From Bacteroidales bacterium (GTDB lineage: Bacteria > Bacteroidota > Bacteroidia > Bacteroidales > UBA932): a stretch of 62,659 bases of DNA. Position 1 is the first letter of the stretch; each line of letters starts with the position of its first letter. The stretch spans positions 1 through 62,659 of the forward strand of contig JAFUGJ010000007.1 of NCBI GenBank assembly GCA_017469425.1. Direction: 5' to 3'. The position numbers and the translations under genes are program-made. This document shows positions 1 to 9,074 of this stretch, piece by piece. Under the pieces are notes generated by a model, which saw only the letters and a program-made list of their open reading frames with translations, was not told the DNA's origin and made no database searches.

Positions 1-246
1 GGGTGAGAACTGCATCTCCACCACGAACTGCTCCCCGGAGTCTCCGGTGCAGAACAGGTCAAAAGTAGTAATTTTATCCGAAACGGACAAACCGTGGTTC
101 TCCTTGTCGCGGAATTCCAGCTTGTTGATGAGTTTGCCGGGAACCAGAAGTTCGACAATTTTTATGAGCAGCGCCTCGTTTCCCGGGGCGCAGACGACCA
201 CTTTGAAAGTGTCGTCAAAAAGGATGTTTGCATATCGTTGTTCCAT
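1..246 (-). CDS. Rpn/PD-(D/E)XK family putative transposase nuclease (5' part, cut by window edge)
   Basis: Only the first 82 residues are present; the gene runs off the left edge of the window. The N-terminus begins MEQRYANILFDDTFK, followed by GNEALLIKIVELLVP and then DLFCTGDSGEQFVVEMQ. That last block, an Asp before a G(D/E)..(F/I)xVExQ strand, is the typical nuclease core of Rpn-type recombination-promoting nucleases (PD-(D/E)XK transposase family), which are common in Bacteroidota. Such proteins are chromosomal DNA endonucleases linked to RecA-independent recombination. The start is ATG at 246. No partner gene can be seen on this side. Confidence 0.75.
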   Translation of the reverse strand, partial: MEQRYANILFDDTFKVVVCAPGNEALLIKIVELLVPGKLINKLEFRDKENHGLSVSDKITTFDLFCTGDSGEQFVVEMQFSP

Positions 247-380
247 AATTCAAAAATTTAGGAACAGCAATAATATGGCAAATTAATTCCAATGCCAAAA
301 ATATGCGGCAAACATTCAGGCATTTTTCCTGTTTTTTATCACGATTCCTGTTTCAGGGGGTATGATAAAATAAAAATCAC

Positions 381-388
381 TAACTTTG
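381..388 (+). promoter_or_regulatory. -7 element TAACTTTG
   Basis: Perfect match to the Bacteroidota -7 consensus TAnnTTTG, ending 6 nt before the ATG at 395, so the transcript probably starts at or next to the start codon. No clear -33 TTTG is visible. Confidence 0.6.
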
Positions 389-394
389 AAAACT

Positions 395-1864
395 ATGTTC
401 AGAAAACTATCATTCATTGCAGCAATCCTGCTGTTTGCAGCCGGATGCACCCAAAAGAGCCCGGTAGTCAACTATAAAGTATGGTACAACTGGCCGGAGC
501 GGCAGCTCCCTGCTGATTTCGACGCATTGGGTACCCCCGATGTGCAGGGAACGAAAATCAATATCGACCTTGCGGACATCGTGGATACTGTGAATCATTT
601 CGTAGTGCTGTTTGAAACCGATTTCAAAGTTGCTAAAACCGAGGAATATACATTCAAGCTCGCTTCCGACGACGGAACCAAACTCTATATCGACGGTGAA
701 TTGCTCATAGAGAACGACGGGGCCCACGGGCCTATTCTGAAAACCGCATCCAAGAGCCTTTCCAAGGGCAGGCATCCGCTCAGGCTCGAATTCTTCGATT
801 TCGACAAAGGCCAGTCGCTGTCTTTCACCTATCTCACCCCAACTATACCCGAGCGTGAATTCAACGATCAGGTGATGAAGGAAGAAGACCGTCTTTCCGA
901 CAAGGATGATTTCGTCATGCCCCAAATTGGAGAAGCGCTTGAACGCTTCAATGCCTGGAAAGGCAGCGACGAAACCGTCGTGTTCCCCATTCTTACAGAT
1001 GTGCACACCGCCGGCCGCTTTACTTTCAAGCATATAGGTTTTGGAGTGCGGGCAGCGGAGAGTTTCGGGGCCGACTTCATGGCAAACCTAGGCGACATCG
1101 GCCTCAACGCCTATCCCGCCACTGTGGATTCCGATTATGCACAGTTTATCGTGAGTAGCACCCGCGAACAGATGGACAAGTACGACGGCGTCTGGATTTA
1201 CACTCCAGGCAACCATGACTGGGACGCTGGCGATGGCACTTTCTTCACGGAAGATTACCTCAGCGAAACCTTCCAGAAGCCCTATGAAGGCAGGGCCGGA
1301 GGAAGACTGCATCTTACGCCCGGAAAAACTTACGGTTGGTATGACATTCCCGAAAAGAACTTCCGCATCGTCTTCCTCAACAGCCAGGCAACCGGCACGC
1401 AGGGCGGGTACTACTACATTTATGGAGAAGAGCAGCTGGATTGGCTCAGGAACTTGCTGTACAGTACTCCCGAAGGCATGACAGTGCTGGTTACATCGCA
1501 CCTTATGCCCCACCCTCTCGGAGTCTGGGCAAATACCAAGCCCGCCCAGTCCCGCGTGGAAAGCTGCGAAGCCTTGATGGGCCTTCTTTCCGAATATGCT
1601 CCCGGTCACAACCTTGCCGGAATGGTCTGCGGTGACGCCCATGTAAATTTCAGCCTTGTCGAAAATGGCGTAAATTGTTATGTTTCACAGGGCTACGGCT
1701 GGGTAAGTCCGGATTTGATGCTTCCCGGACAGACCCACGCGTTTTTCGACTATAAGGAAACGCTTTGCATAGATGTAGTGGCCATCAAGCCCGCAAAACG
1801 CGAAGTCCACACCTTCCGCATCGGGGCAGGGGGCCTTGCGTATGATTACAAATTTAGCTACTAA
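395..1864 (+). CDS. PA14-domain metallophosphoesterase lipoprotein
   Basis: A 489-residue exported lipoprotein. The lipobox is LFAAGC, with Cys at about residue 18. An N-terminal PA14-like region (about 25-145) has the SDDGTKLYIDGELLIENDGAHG signature, a carbohydrate- or ligand-binding beta-barrel. A calcineurin-like phosphoesterase domain (about 190-450) follows, with LTDVHT, NLGDIG, GNHDWD, the SHLMPHP histidine and GDAH in place of the usual GHxH. It probably hydrolyses a phosphoester outside the cell; the substrate is unknown. The ATG at 395 is preferred over a TTG at 386 because TTG lies inside the -7 element. The next gene starts 3 nt after the stop, so they are co-transcribed. Confidence 0.8.
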   Translation: MFRKLSFIAAILLFAAGCTQKSPVVNYKVWYNWPERQLPADFDALGTPDVQGTKINIDLADIVDTVNHFVVLFETDFKVAKTEEYTFKLASDDGTKLYIDGELLIENDGAHGPILKTASKSLSKGRHPLRLEFFDFDKGQSLSFTYLTPTIPEREFNDQVMKEEDRLSDKDDFVMPQIGEALERFNAWKGSDETVVFPILTDVHTAGRFTFKHIGFGVRAAESFGADFMANLGDIGLNAYPATVDSDYAQFIVSSTREQMDKYDGVWIYTPGNHDWDAGDGTFFTEDYLSETFQKPYEGRAGGRLHLTPGKTYGWYDIPEKNFRIVFLNSQATGTQGGYYYIYGEEQLDWLRNLLYSTPEGMTVLVTSHLMPHPLGVWANTKPAQSRVESCEALMGLLSEYAPGHNLAGMVCGDAHVNFSLVENGVNCYVSQGYGWVSPDLMLPGQTHAFFDYKETLCIDVVAIKPAKREVHTFRIGAGGLAYDYKFSY

Positions 1865-1867
1865 GTC

Positions 1868-2872
1868 ATGAAACGATTGTTTTTTCTTATCATTTGCGCA
1901 TTTTCCTGCACTATGCTGTCCGCGCAGCTCTTGCCGGACGGGAGCGTGCAATTTGTCGCTTATTGGAACAAGGGCGATTTGATGAAGTATCAGGTCGTCC
2001 AGCGAAACGAAAGAATTGATGAGAAAGGCGACACCACGGTCATCAAGTCTTCTTCCGAAGTCATGTCGCTGGAGGTTGCGGATGTGACGGATTCCACATA
2101 CACCTTGGCCGTTCGTAGTGATGACCTCTTTTCCGTTGACACCAGAATCAAGGACGACTCCTTCTTGGAAAGGGTCGAAATGTCACCTATCCGGCTTGTT
2201 ACCGACAGTTTCGGAACTCCCAAGTACTATGAGAATCTGGACGAATTGGTTGAGGAAACAAAGGCACTGATTCCCCAGATTGTGGAGAGTATTTATAAAA
2301 GTGTCAACAAGAATGACCGTAAGCTGTTGGACAAAAAGGCTATGAAGGAGAATTTGGTAGCCAGTCTTGCCACTCCGGAATTCATAGAGGCGATATGCGA
2401 AGAAGAGGTGACAGCGTTGTTGCAGTTTCACGGTGTTCGTCTGGATACGACTTCCATGTTCACCGTTCCATCGCAGCGCACAGTACTTAATTCGGAGCCG
2501 ATAGATGTGAACACCGATTTTTGGGTTGACAGTGCCCAGACCGATTCCACCTTTGCGGTTATCCGCATGCATACCCATATTGGCCTCGACCAGTTGTCAG
2601 GCGTGGCAGCCAGTTTTGCGGATTGGTCATTGTCCTTGTTTAAAGGTAACCATGAAGGAGATGTCGCCTCCGAGCTTGATAAAACTTTTGATACGGTATT
2701 TAAGGATATGGAGGGTGGAGTCGATGAATACTCTTTCCTGCTTATTCATCTGCCTACGGGATGGCCGGTGCAATACGAGTTCTATAAGGAAACCACGATT
2801 TCCCATGATGGCAAAACTTTCCAACAGATAGAGAGCCGCACGGTGGAATTGCTTTCGGAGGATGACGAATGA
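1868..2872 (+). CDS. Secreted protein of unknown function
   Basis: A 334-residue protein with a clear Sec signal peptide (MKRLFFLIICAFSCTMLSAQ, cleavage after about residue 19-20). I do not recognise a family. The mature part is rich in charged and beta-type segments, with no lipobox, no membrane helix and no clear catalytic motif. It sits between the PA14/phosphoesterase lipoprotein (3-nt gap) and the shikimate fusion gene, whose ATG overlaps this stop codon by 4 nt (ATGA). It is therefore in one operon, but the neighbours do not suggest a shared pathway. Confidence 0.7.
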   Translation: MKRLFFLIICAFSCTMLSAQLLPDGSVQFVAYWNKGDLMKYQVVQRNERIDEKGDTTVIKSSSEVMSLEVADVTDSTYTLAVRSDDLFSVDTRIKDDSFLERVEMSPIRLVTDSFGTPKYYENLDELVEETKALIPQIVESIYKSVNKNDRKLLDKKAMKENLVASLATPEFIEAICEEEVTALLQFHGVRLDTTSMFTVPSQRTVLNSEPIDVNTDFWVDSAQTDSTFAVIRMHTHIGLDQLSGVAASFADWSLSLFKGNHEGDVASELDKTFDTVFKDMEGGVDEYSFLLIHLPTGWPVQYEFYKETTISHDGKTFQQIESRTVELLSEDDE

Positions 2873-4806
2873 TTTGCACAAGCATTCAGCATAAATCGTA
2901 CGAACAGATACTGGCCATCCTTGACGACCCCTGGATTGAGATGGCGGAAATCCGTCTGGACCGTTGCAAGCTCTCCAACCGGGAAATCGAGGACCTTTTC
3001 AGCGAAACCGACACCCCTCTCATTGCCACCTGCCGCATAAGCGAAGTGGGAGCGAAGGAGTCGGAGAGGCGCCTCGGCATTGCCATACGCAGCGGCGCCC
3101 GTTTCGCCGACCTCGAACTCGAAGCCGATGTCGCCTACAGCAAGCGTTTCCGCGCCTTGTGCGAAGAGTGTGGAACTGAAATCATCCGCTCTTTCCACGA
3201 CTTCGAGGGCACTCCTGAACTCTCATTCCTGGAGCAGGTGGCGGCGCGGTGCTACCGCTACGGGGCAAGTATCGCCAAGGTCGTGGTCAACTGCAAATCC
3301 GCAGAGGATGCCAAGACCATACAGACTCTCTATGCCTGCGTGGAGAACCCCACTTCGCTCGTTGCATTCGGGATGGGCGCTCAAGGGCGTGACACCCGTA
3401 TTGCCTGCCTGAAGGCCGGGGCGCCTTTCAGCTATGCCGCACTTTCGGAAGATGATGCCGCCGCCCCCGGGCAAATTGATTTTGTGAGCATGCACAAAGC
3501 GGTTTACGGAGAGTTCAAGGGCTTCTTTCGCAACAGTCTCCAGATGCCTGCGTCCAAGAGCTTTGCCCAGCGTGCGATTGTTGCCGCGGCCCTTGCCGAC
3601 GGGCGCAGCCACCTTCGTGGATATTCTCCTTGCGAAGACAGTGAATCAGCCCTGGCGGCCATTCAGGCCCTTGGCGCCAAAGTCCATCGCAACGGCAGCA
3701 CTCTCAGCATCGACGGCATAGGCGGAGCTCATACAATGCTCGAAACCCTGCACACCGGAGAGTCCGGGTTGCTGACCAGGCTGATGCTGCCACTAATGGC
3801 CACCATCAACGACTGTTCCATTACCATAACCGGCGAAAAGACCCTTTCCCACCGTCCTCTTAAAGGGGTTAGTGACATCATGGCTTCTTTCGGAGTGGTG
3901 GTGAAAGAGAACACCGTGCCTTTGCATATCGACGGCAGGCTCATCCCCGGTGTGGCCGAAATTTCCGGCAAAGACGGCTCTCAGCTCATCTCCGGCCTGC
4001 TTACCGCCCTTCCCCTTTTCGACAAGCCTTCCACCCTTATAGTCACCGAGCCCAAGAGCATCCCCTACATGTTTATCACATGCGATGTTCTGAAGCATTT
4101 CGGCATCAAAATCTCCGCCGAGATGGAGGGGGATGCCCGGATGATAGAAGAGCAGGACTGGAGCGGATGCACGGGGGTGACCTTCAAAATCAAGGGAGGG
4201 CAGCACTACAAGGCGGCGGATTTCGACATAGAGGGCGACTGGAGCAGTGCAGCGAACTTCCTCGTGGCTGGTGCTGTTTTCGGCAAGGCTGAAGTGAGCG
4301 GGCTGGATACCAAGAGCCTCCAGGCGGACCTGTCCATTGCCGACATCATAGTGCAGGCCGGAGCCGTGGTGTCCGAGCTTGACGAAACCGTGTGCATCAG
4401 CAAGGCCCCCCTGGAAGGATTCAGTGCCGACCTTAACAATGCGCCCGACATATTCCCCATCGTGTCCATTCTTGCTGCATTCAGCTCGGGCGAGAGCGTG
4501 ATTTCCGGGGCGAACCGCCTCGTGGGGAAGGAGAGCAACCGTGCGCAGGCCATCATCGGCATGCTCACCCAGATGGGCGTAGCTGCGCGAATCGAAGGCG
4601 ACGAGCTCATCGTCCATGGTGAAACCCTTGCCTCCCGCATCCTGAACGGACGCCTGCTGAAAGGAGGGAACTACACTTCCCACGCCGACCACCGCATAGC
4701 CATGGCGCTGAAGATAGCTTCGCTCGGAGCAGACGGCCCCATCGTTATTGACGATAAAGCCTGCGTTGCAAAGTCGTTCCCTGAGTTCTTCGAACTCTTC
4801 GACTAA
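2869..4806 (+). CDS. aroDA: Fused type I 3-dehydroquinate dehydratase / EPSP synthase
   Basis: One 645-residue frame carries two shikimate-pathway enzymes. Residues 1-215 are a type I dehydroquinase: EIRLDRC, a SFHDFEGTP segment with the general-base His, and a Schiff-base Lys in SIAKVVV. Residues 220-645 are an EPSP synthase: PASKSFAQRA (shikimate-3-P/PEP Lys), the SQLISGLLTALP segment, EGDWSSAANF, NNAPDIFP (catalytic Asp), RLVGKESNRA, and a C-terminal HADHRIAMAL...KSFPEFFELF. The loop usually reading NAGTAMR is GESGLLTRL here. Together they would convert dehydroquinate to dehydroshikimate and shikimate-3-P to EPSP, two non-consecutive steps. The ATG overlaps the previous stop (ATGA). aroC lies at 13.8-14.8 kb. 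The split gene order and absence of a linker suggest a true fusion. Confidence 0.9.
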   Translation: MICTSIQHKSYEQILAILDDPWIEMAEIRLDRCKLSNREIEDLFSETDTPLIATCRISEVGAKESERRLGIAIRSGARFADLELEADVAYSKRFRALCEECGTEIIRSFHDFEGTPELSFLEQVAARCYRYGASIAKVVVNCKSAEDAKTIQTLYACVENPTSLVAFGMGAQGRDTRIACLKAGAPFSYAALSEDDAAAPGQIDFVSMHKAVYGEFKGFFRNSLQMPASKSFAQRAIVAAALADGRSHLRGYSPCEDSESALAAIQALGAKVHRNGSTLSIDGIGGAHTMLETLHTGESGLLTRLMLPLMATINDCSITITGEKTLSHRPLKGVSDIMASFGVVVKENTVPLHIDGRLIPGVAEISGKDGSQLISGLLTALPLFDKPSTLIVTEPKSIPYMFITCDVLKHFGIKISAEMEGDARMIEEQDWSGCTGVTFKIKGGQHYKAADFDIEGDWSSAANFLVAGAVFGKAEVSGLDTKSLQADLSIADIIVQAGAVVSELDETVCISKAPLEGFSADLNNAPDIFPIVSILAAFSSGESVISGANRLVGKESNRAQAIIGMLTQMGVAARIEGDELIVHGETLASRILNGRLLKGGNYTSHADHRIAMALKIASLGADGPIVIDDKACVAKSFPEFFELFD

Positions 4807-5501
4807 TTTTTGATTTTTTTGAGAAAATCTTCCCGGTAAATCTCGCCTATCGGGAGGGTAAGCCCGTTGTTGAGTGTGACGGAATTGCGCGAAATCTCCC
4901 GTACCTGCCAAAGCGCCACTATATACGAGCGGTGTATGCGGGCGAATTGGTTGGCGGGCAGTTGTTCCGCCAACCGTTTCAAGCTGTAGAGCACTACGAG
5001 CGGGGTGTCCTGGCTGTAAAGGAAAATCTTCACATATTCGCTCATGCTCTCAATGTAGCAGATGTCGGACACCGGCACGCGCACTGTCTTGTAGTCGGTC
5101 TTGAAGGAAATGCTGTCGTCCTGATGCGCCAGTGTTTCCGCCGCCCTCATAAGTTCCAGGCGTTTCTTGATTCTTTCCGCCGTAGCGCTGAATTCCTTGA
5201 ACCCGAATGGTTTGAGAAGATAGTCCAGGGCGTTTACCTGAAATCCTTCCACTGCGTACTGGGCGTATGCGGTGGTGAATACTATCAGCGGGGGATTTTT
5301 GAGTGAGCGGACAAGGTCCATCCCCGACACATCAGGCATGTTTATGTCTACGAAAGCGGCATCTGCCACCTCCAGATAGTCTTTTGCTGCAGCCGCGCTG
5401 TTGCACGAAGCTACGAGTTCGAAAAAAGAAATCTTGGATATGTAGTGTTCGAGTTGTTTCAGTGCGAGGGGTTCGTCGTCTATTATGAGTACTTTTATCA
5501 T
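4803..5501 (-). CDS. LytTR-family response regulator
   Basis: A 232-residue cytoplasmic regulator. The receiver domain (about 1-115) has the acidic pair IDDEPL, the phospho-acceptor Asp in FVDINMPDVSG, the T in FTTAYA and the K in LLKPFG. The C-terminal LytTR DNA-binding domain (about 130-230) includes IESMSEYVKIF and the FARIHRSYIV segment. It is the partner of the histidine kinase encoded immediately upstream, with a 4-nt ATGA overlap. Its 3' end overlaps the convergent aroDA stop by 4 nt. The target genes are unknown; the divergent BACON lipoprotein operon at 6.5 kb is a candidate by position only. Confidence 0.92.
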   Translation of the reverse strand: MIKVLIIDDEPLALKQLEHYISKISFFELVASCNSAAAAKDYLEVADAAFVDINMPDVSGMDLVRSLKNPPLIVFTTAYAQYAVEGFQVNALDYLLKPFGFKEFSATAERIKKRLELMRAAETLAHQDDSISFKTDYKTVRVPVSDICYIESMSEYVKIFLYSQDTPLVVLYSLKRLAEQLPANQFARIHRSYIVALWQVREISRNSVTLNNGLTLPIGEIYREDFLKKIKN

Positions 5502-6388
5502 AGGGGTAGAATCATGAGAATATCGTAAAAATCAGGGTTTTCATCAATATTCAGAGTATATTGCTTGCCATATTGCAGGTCCAGGCGCTTGCGTACATTT
5601 TGCAGGCCGATTCCGTGTTGTACGGGAGGCTGGCCCGGATGTCGGCTGTTGGTGCATTTGAATACCACTTTCCCGTCGGCGAGAGCCACGCTCACTCGCA
5701 CGAACGAATCTCTTTCATAGCTTATGCCGTGCTTGAATGCGTTTTCCACGAAAGATGCCATCACCAGCGGCGGGATTTCGGCTCCTTCGCAATTTTCGGG
5801 GAAGGATGTGCTGATGTTTACCGAATCGGGGAAGCGCAGGCGCATAAGCGAAATATAGTGGTTGAGGTAATCCAGCTCCTGGGAAAGGGGGATGGTCGGG
5901 GAATTTCCCTCGTAGAGCACGATGCGCATCATCTTCGAAAACTCTTCGATGCTCTCCTTCGCCTTCTCGGGGTCGATGTCCACCAGGGCGTGGATGTTGT
6001 TGAGGGTGTTCATGAAAAAATGCGGGTTTATCTGGTAGCGCAGCGCTTCCAGCTGACCTGCGAGATTCTCGTTTTGCAGTTGCTGGAGGGCTTTCTGCTG
6101 CTGCTCCCGCTTGAGCCAAGCCCTCGCTCCCATGTTCATGGCCAGGGTAATGAGCAGGCCGGACAGAAGTATTATTTGTTCCGGTTTCACCGGGCCCCGT
6201 TTTTCACTTGGAAACAGCGGCCTTTCCGGGGGCATCCCGCCCATCGGAGGCGGCCCTTCAGGGTGATTGCCCGGAGCTCGCTTTTCTGTGTTCGCGTACC
6301 ACAGGCCAAAGACCGACATTATCAGCAATGTCAGGGCCAGATGGAGAAAAAAATTCTTCAGAAGCGTATGTTTTTTGCTTTGCTCCAT
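5498..6388 (-). CDS. LytS/YehU-type sensor histidine kinase
   Basis: A 296-residue membrane kinase. TM1 is at about residues 12-30, followed by a periplasmic loop rich in Pro (PEGPPPMGGMPPERP) and TM2 at about 70-86. The His_kinase domain has YQINPHFFMNTLNNIHAL, containing the phospho-accepting His, and a HATPase region with VENAFKHG and GIGLQNVRKRL. It is smaller than multi-TM LytS kinases and belongs to the two-TM YehU-like group common in Bacteroidota. It forms an operon with the LytTR regulator. A -7 element TAATTTTG lies 4 nt before the ATG. Confidence 0.92.
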   Translation of the reverse strand: MEQSKKHTLLKNFFLHLALTLLIMSVFGLWYANTEKRAPGNHPEGPPPMGGMPPERPLFPSEKRGPVKPEQIILLSGLLITLAMNMGARAWLKREQQQKALQQLQNENLAGQLEALRYQINPHFFMNTLNNIHALVDIDPEKAKESIEEFSKMMRIVLYEGNSPTIPLSQELDYLNHYISLMRLRFPDSVNISTSFPENCEGAEIPPLVMASFVENAFKHGISYERDSFVRVSVALADGKVVFKCTNSRHPGQPPVQHGIGLQNVRKRLDLQYGKQYTLNIDENPDFYDILMILPL

Positions 6389-6392
6389 TGTG

Positions 6393-6400
6393 CAAAATTA
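6393..6400 (-). promoter_or_regulatory. -7 element of the LytS/LytTR operon
   Basis: Minus-strand TAATTTTG matches TAnnTTTG and ends 4 nt before the kinase ATG at 6388, implying a leaderless transcript. Confidence 0.55.
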
Positions 6401-6524
6401 TGAAATTATCCGCAGCGGCCCAGCCGGTTTGTTGAAGAAATCCGGGCTTTCGCTGAAAAATTTTCATCGCGGAGACATTTTTGCCTACTTTGTCTGAGGT
6501 AGTAAAACCTAAAACCGTGTTATT

Positions 6525-8636
6525 ATGAGAAAGTTGATATATTTGTTCATCCTGCTTGCCGTGCTTGCGACAGGGTGCTCGGGTGACGACATCACCGTCG
6601 CTTCGGAGGGAGCATCTGTCAGTCTTTCCGAGTCCGGTCTTGCCTTCGATGCCGAGGGCGGAACCGCAAGCGTAAGCATCACTGCCGGCGACTCTTGGAC
6701 AGCTGCCACTGCGGCTGAATGGATTACCGCAATCAGCCCTGCATCCGGTACTTCTTCGAGTGATGCCGTCAGCGTAAGCATCACCGTAGCCGCGAACGAA
6801 TCTGCGACCCGTTCATCTTATGTGATATTTACTTCCGGCGACGAATCTGTCAAGCTCGCCGTCACCCAAAAGGGCGTTACCGCCATCAGCGAAGATGGTG
6901 GGGTAATCGACACGGGAGATACGGAAGACTCGGACGACAATATCGCCAACACTGTTTGGGACAGAACTATACTGGTAAGTTACACCCCTTCCGGAGTCAG
7001 CGTTTCGGGCGATGTGAACGGTATAGTCGGCATTAACGGCAGCGAAGTTACGGTAAGGAACAATGACCCGTCGAATGCGTCCTACGACGAGAAGATAATC
7101 TATAAACTCTCCGGCACCACTTCTGACGGCTTCTTCAAGCTCTACAGCTCCCGCAAGCAGGCGATTTTCCTCGACGGGGTGAGCATTACCAATAAAAACG
7201 GTGCTGCCATCAACAATCAGAGCAAGAAGCGTACATTCGTGGTGGTAGAGGGAGTCAACTCCCTTGCAGACGGAACATCGTACACCGCAACTCCCGCCGA
7301 TGAGGATGAGAAAGCAGCCTTTTTCAGCGAGGGGCAGCTGATTTTCTGCGGCAACGGCGCTCTTACAGTTACCGCCGGCGGCAAGGCTGGCATCACTTCC
7401 GACGATTATGTCCGCTTCATGTCCAGCCCTACCGTTACGGTTTCTTCCGGTGCCGGGCACGGACTGCGTGGGAAAGACGCCGTGTATATTTCCAACGGAA
7501 TCCTCTCGGTGAGTACCGGCGCATCCATGAAAAAAGGCATTTCTTCCGACAGTCTTGTGTGTGTAACCGGCGGTGTCACAAGCGTCAAGGTTACCGGTGC
7601 TCCGGGGTATGACGCCGAGGAAGGAGAGTACAAGGCTACGGCGTGCATCAAGGCCGACCGTCTCTTCCGTATGTCGGGCGGGGAAGTCACCCTTACCAAT
7701 ACAGGACAGGGAGGAAAGGGTCTGCGTGCCGGTTCGGAAGAAATCACCGGCATCGAAACCAGCGAAGTATCCGGCGGAACGCTCACCATCACCACTTCCG
7801 GCGCTTATTACTCAAAGGGCGACAAATCGCCCAAAGGCATCAAAGTTGGCTGGGCCCCGTCTTCCGGCGGGGGAATGCAAAGGTCTTCCACCGGCTACGG
7901 CGACCTCGTAATCTCCGGCGGCACGGTGAATGTTTCCACTTCCGGTTCCGGAGGCGAAGGAATCGAAGCCAAAGGCAATATCACCTGCTCCGGCGGAAAT
8001 ATAATCAGCGTGTCGGCAAAGGATGATGCAATCAATGCGGCGGGTATGATTTCCTTCAGCGGAGCCAATGTCTATGCTTATGCTGCAAACAACGACGCCA
8101 TAGACTCGAACTATGGAAAATCCGGGGCAATCACCATCACCGACGGGGTGGTAATCGCGCACGGTGCCACTTCTCCCGAAGAGGGGCTTGACTGCGACAA
8201 CAACTCCTACATCGTGTTCAAGGGCGGAACGGTATTCTCATCCGGCGGTGCCCAGGGTGGCGGCTCTTCGTCGGGCCCTTCATGCTCGCAGCCCGTGCAC
8301 TATCTGCAGGGATACTCGCTCAGCGCAGGCTACTTCACCGTAACCAATTCCTCGACCAAGGAGATAGTGATGGCAGCGTATGTTCCACGGAGCATCAGCC
8401 AGTGCTGTTCGTTCATCACATCGTCGGAATTCAGTTCGGGAACGAATTATGCATACGGGGTAAGCAGTTCAGCGCCAAATGGTTCAGTTGCAGTTTGGGA
8501 TAAATACTTATATTCGGGAGGAAGCGCCACGGTTTCGGCAGGAACCTGGACTGCAGGAAGCGGATACACATCCTCCGGCTCTTCCAACGGAGGCGGTGGC
8601 CACGGCGGTGGAGGCGGTCCGGGAGGATGGCATTGA
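6525..8636 (+). CDS. BACON / carbohydrate-binding (Cthe_2159-like) lipoprotein
   Basis: A 703-residue surface lipoprotein. The lipobox is VLATGC, with Cys at about residue 18. Residues 30-118 look like a BACON domain (beta-rich, ending VKLAVTQKG). Residues 140-670 are a repetitive right-handed beta-structure with recurring (I/L)xISGGTVxVxxSGxGGEGI turns (examples: YVRFMSSPTVTV, LVISGGTVNV, NITCSGGNIISV), as in Cthe_2159-like carbohydrate-binding proteins (DUF4353). The C-terminus is a Gly/His-rich tail ending PGGWH. It probably binds a polysaccharide at the cell surface. It is the first gene of an operon with the YD-like, VTC and DUF4956 genes. Confidence 0.8.
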   Translation: MRKLIYLFILLAVLATGCSGDDITVASEGASVSLSESGLAFDAEGGTASVSITAGDSWTAATAAEWITAISPASGTSSSDAVSVSITVAANESATRSSYVIFTSGDESVKLAVTQKGVTAISEDGGVIDTGDTEDSDDNIANTVWDRTILVSYTPSGVSVSGDVNGIVGINGSEVTVRNNDPSNASYDEKIIYKLSGTTSDGFFKLYSSRKQAIFLDGVSITNKNGAAINNQSKKRTFVVVEGVNSLADGTSYTATPADEDEKAAFFSEGQLIFCGNGALTVTAGGKAGITSDDYVRFMSSPTVTVSSGAGHGLRGKDAVYISNGILSVSTGASMKKGISSDSLVCVTGGVTSVKVTGAPGYDAEEGEYKATACIKADRLFRMSGGEVTLTNTGQGGKGLRAGSEEITGIETSEVSGGTLTITTSGAYYSKGDKSPKGIKVGWAPSSGGGMQRSSTGYGDLVISGGTVNVSTSGSGGEGIEAKGNITCSGGNIISVSAKDDAINAAGMISFSGANVYAYAANNDAIDSNYGKSGAITITDGVVIAHGATSPEEGLDCDNNSYIVFKGGTVFSSGGAQGGGSSSGPSCSQPVHYLQGYSLSAGYFTVTNSSTKEIVMAAYVPRSISQCCSFITSSEFSSGTNYAYGVSSSAPNGSVAVWDKYLYSGGSATVSAGTWTAGSGYTSSGSSNGGGGHGGGGGPGGWH

Positions 8637-8657
8637 CATTCAGTAATTGGAACAGAT

Positions 8658-9074
8658 ATGAAACGAGTAGTTATTTATATGGCCTTGGCCCTGCTGCTTT
8701 CTCCGGCGGCAGGGGCTCAGGGCGGGCAGACACAGAAAATCAACAAGAAGAATCTTGTAATAAAGGAATGGCGGACGGATGCCGGAAGCAGACACAGCAC
8801 CCTCGACAACCAGACCACCTACAGCCCGGAAGGGCGAAAGATTGAGGAGGTTGAGTATGACTCCACCGGCAAGGTCAAGTGGCGCAAGCGATTCGAATAC
8901 GGTGCCGACGGCAAGGTTGCCCGCGACCTGATTTACGATTCCAACGGGCGGCTCACGCAGATACGCAAATACGAATACAACGAATTCGGCCGGAAGAAAA
9001 CCAGGAGCAACTACGATGCGAAAGGCCGTCTGCTTTCGGTAAAAGCTTACGAATATCTCACTGAAGATGAATGA
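8658..9074 (+). CDS. Small secreted YD/RHS-like repeat protein
   Basis: A 138-residue protein with a signal peptide ending at about GAQ (residue 21). The mature part carries four imperfect repeats of the YD type: TTYSPEGRKIEEVEYDSTGK, FEYGADGKVARDLIYDSNGR, KYEYNEFGRKKTRSNYDAKGR and a partial one. Such repeats bind carbohydrate or form beta-helical shells in larger RHS proteins, but this one is too short for a toxin shell. The 3' end overlaps the VTC gene by 8 nt, so translation is likely coupled. Function unknown. Confidence 0.7.
   Translation: MKRVVIYMALALLLSPAAGAQGGQTQKINKKNLVIKEWRTDAGSRHSTLDNQTTYSPEGRKIEEVEYDSTGKVKWRKRFEYGADGKVARDLIYDSNGRLTQIRKYEYNEFGRKKTRSNYDAKGRLLSVKAYEYLTEDE

Noticed and set aside
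386-394. TTG start three codons upstream of the PA14 lipoprotein
   Set aside because: The TTG is part of the -7 promoter element, so it is unlikely to be transcribed.
3793-4911. 372-residue open frame on the minus strand opposite aroDA
   Set aside because: It lies fully inside the coding strand of a clearly recognised enzyme and has no family features; it is a shadow of codon bias.
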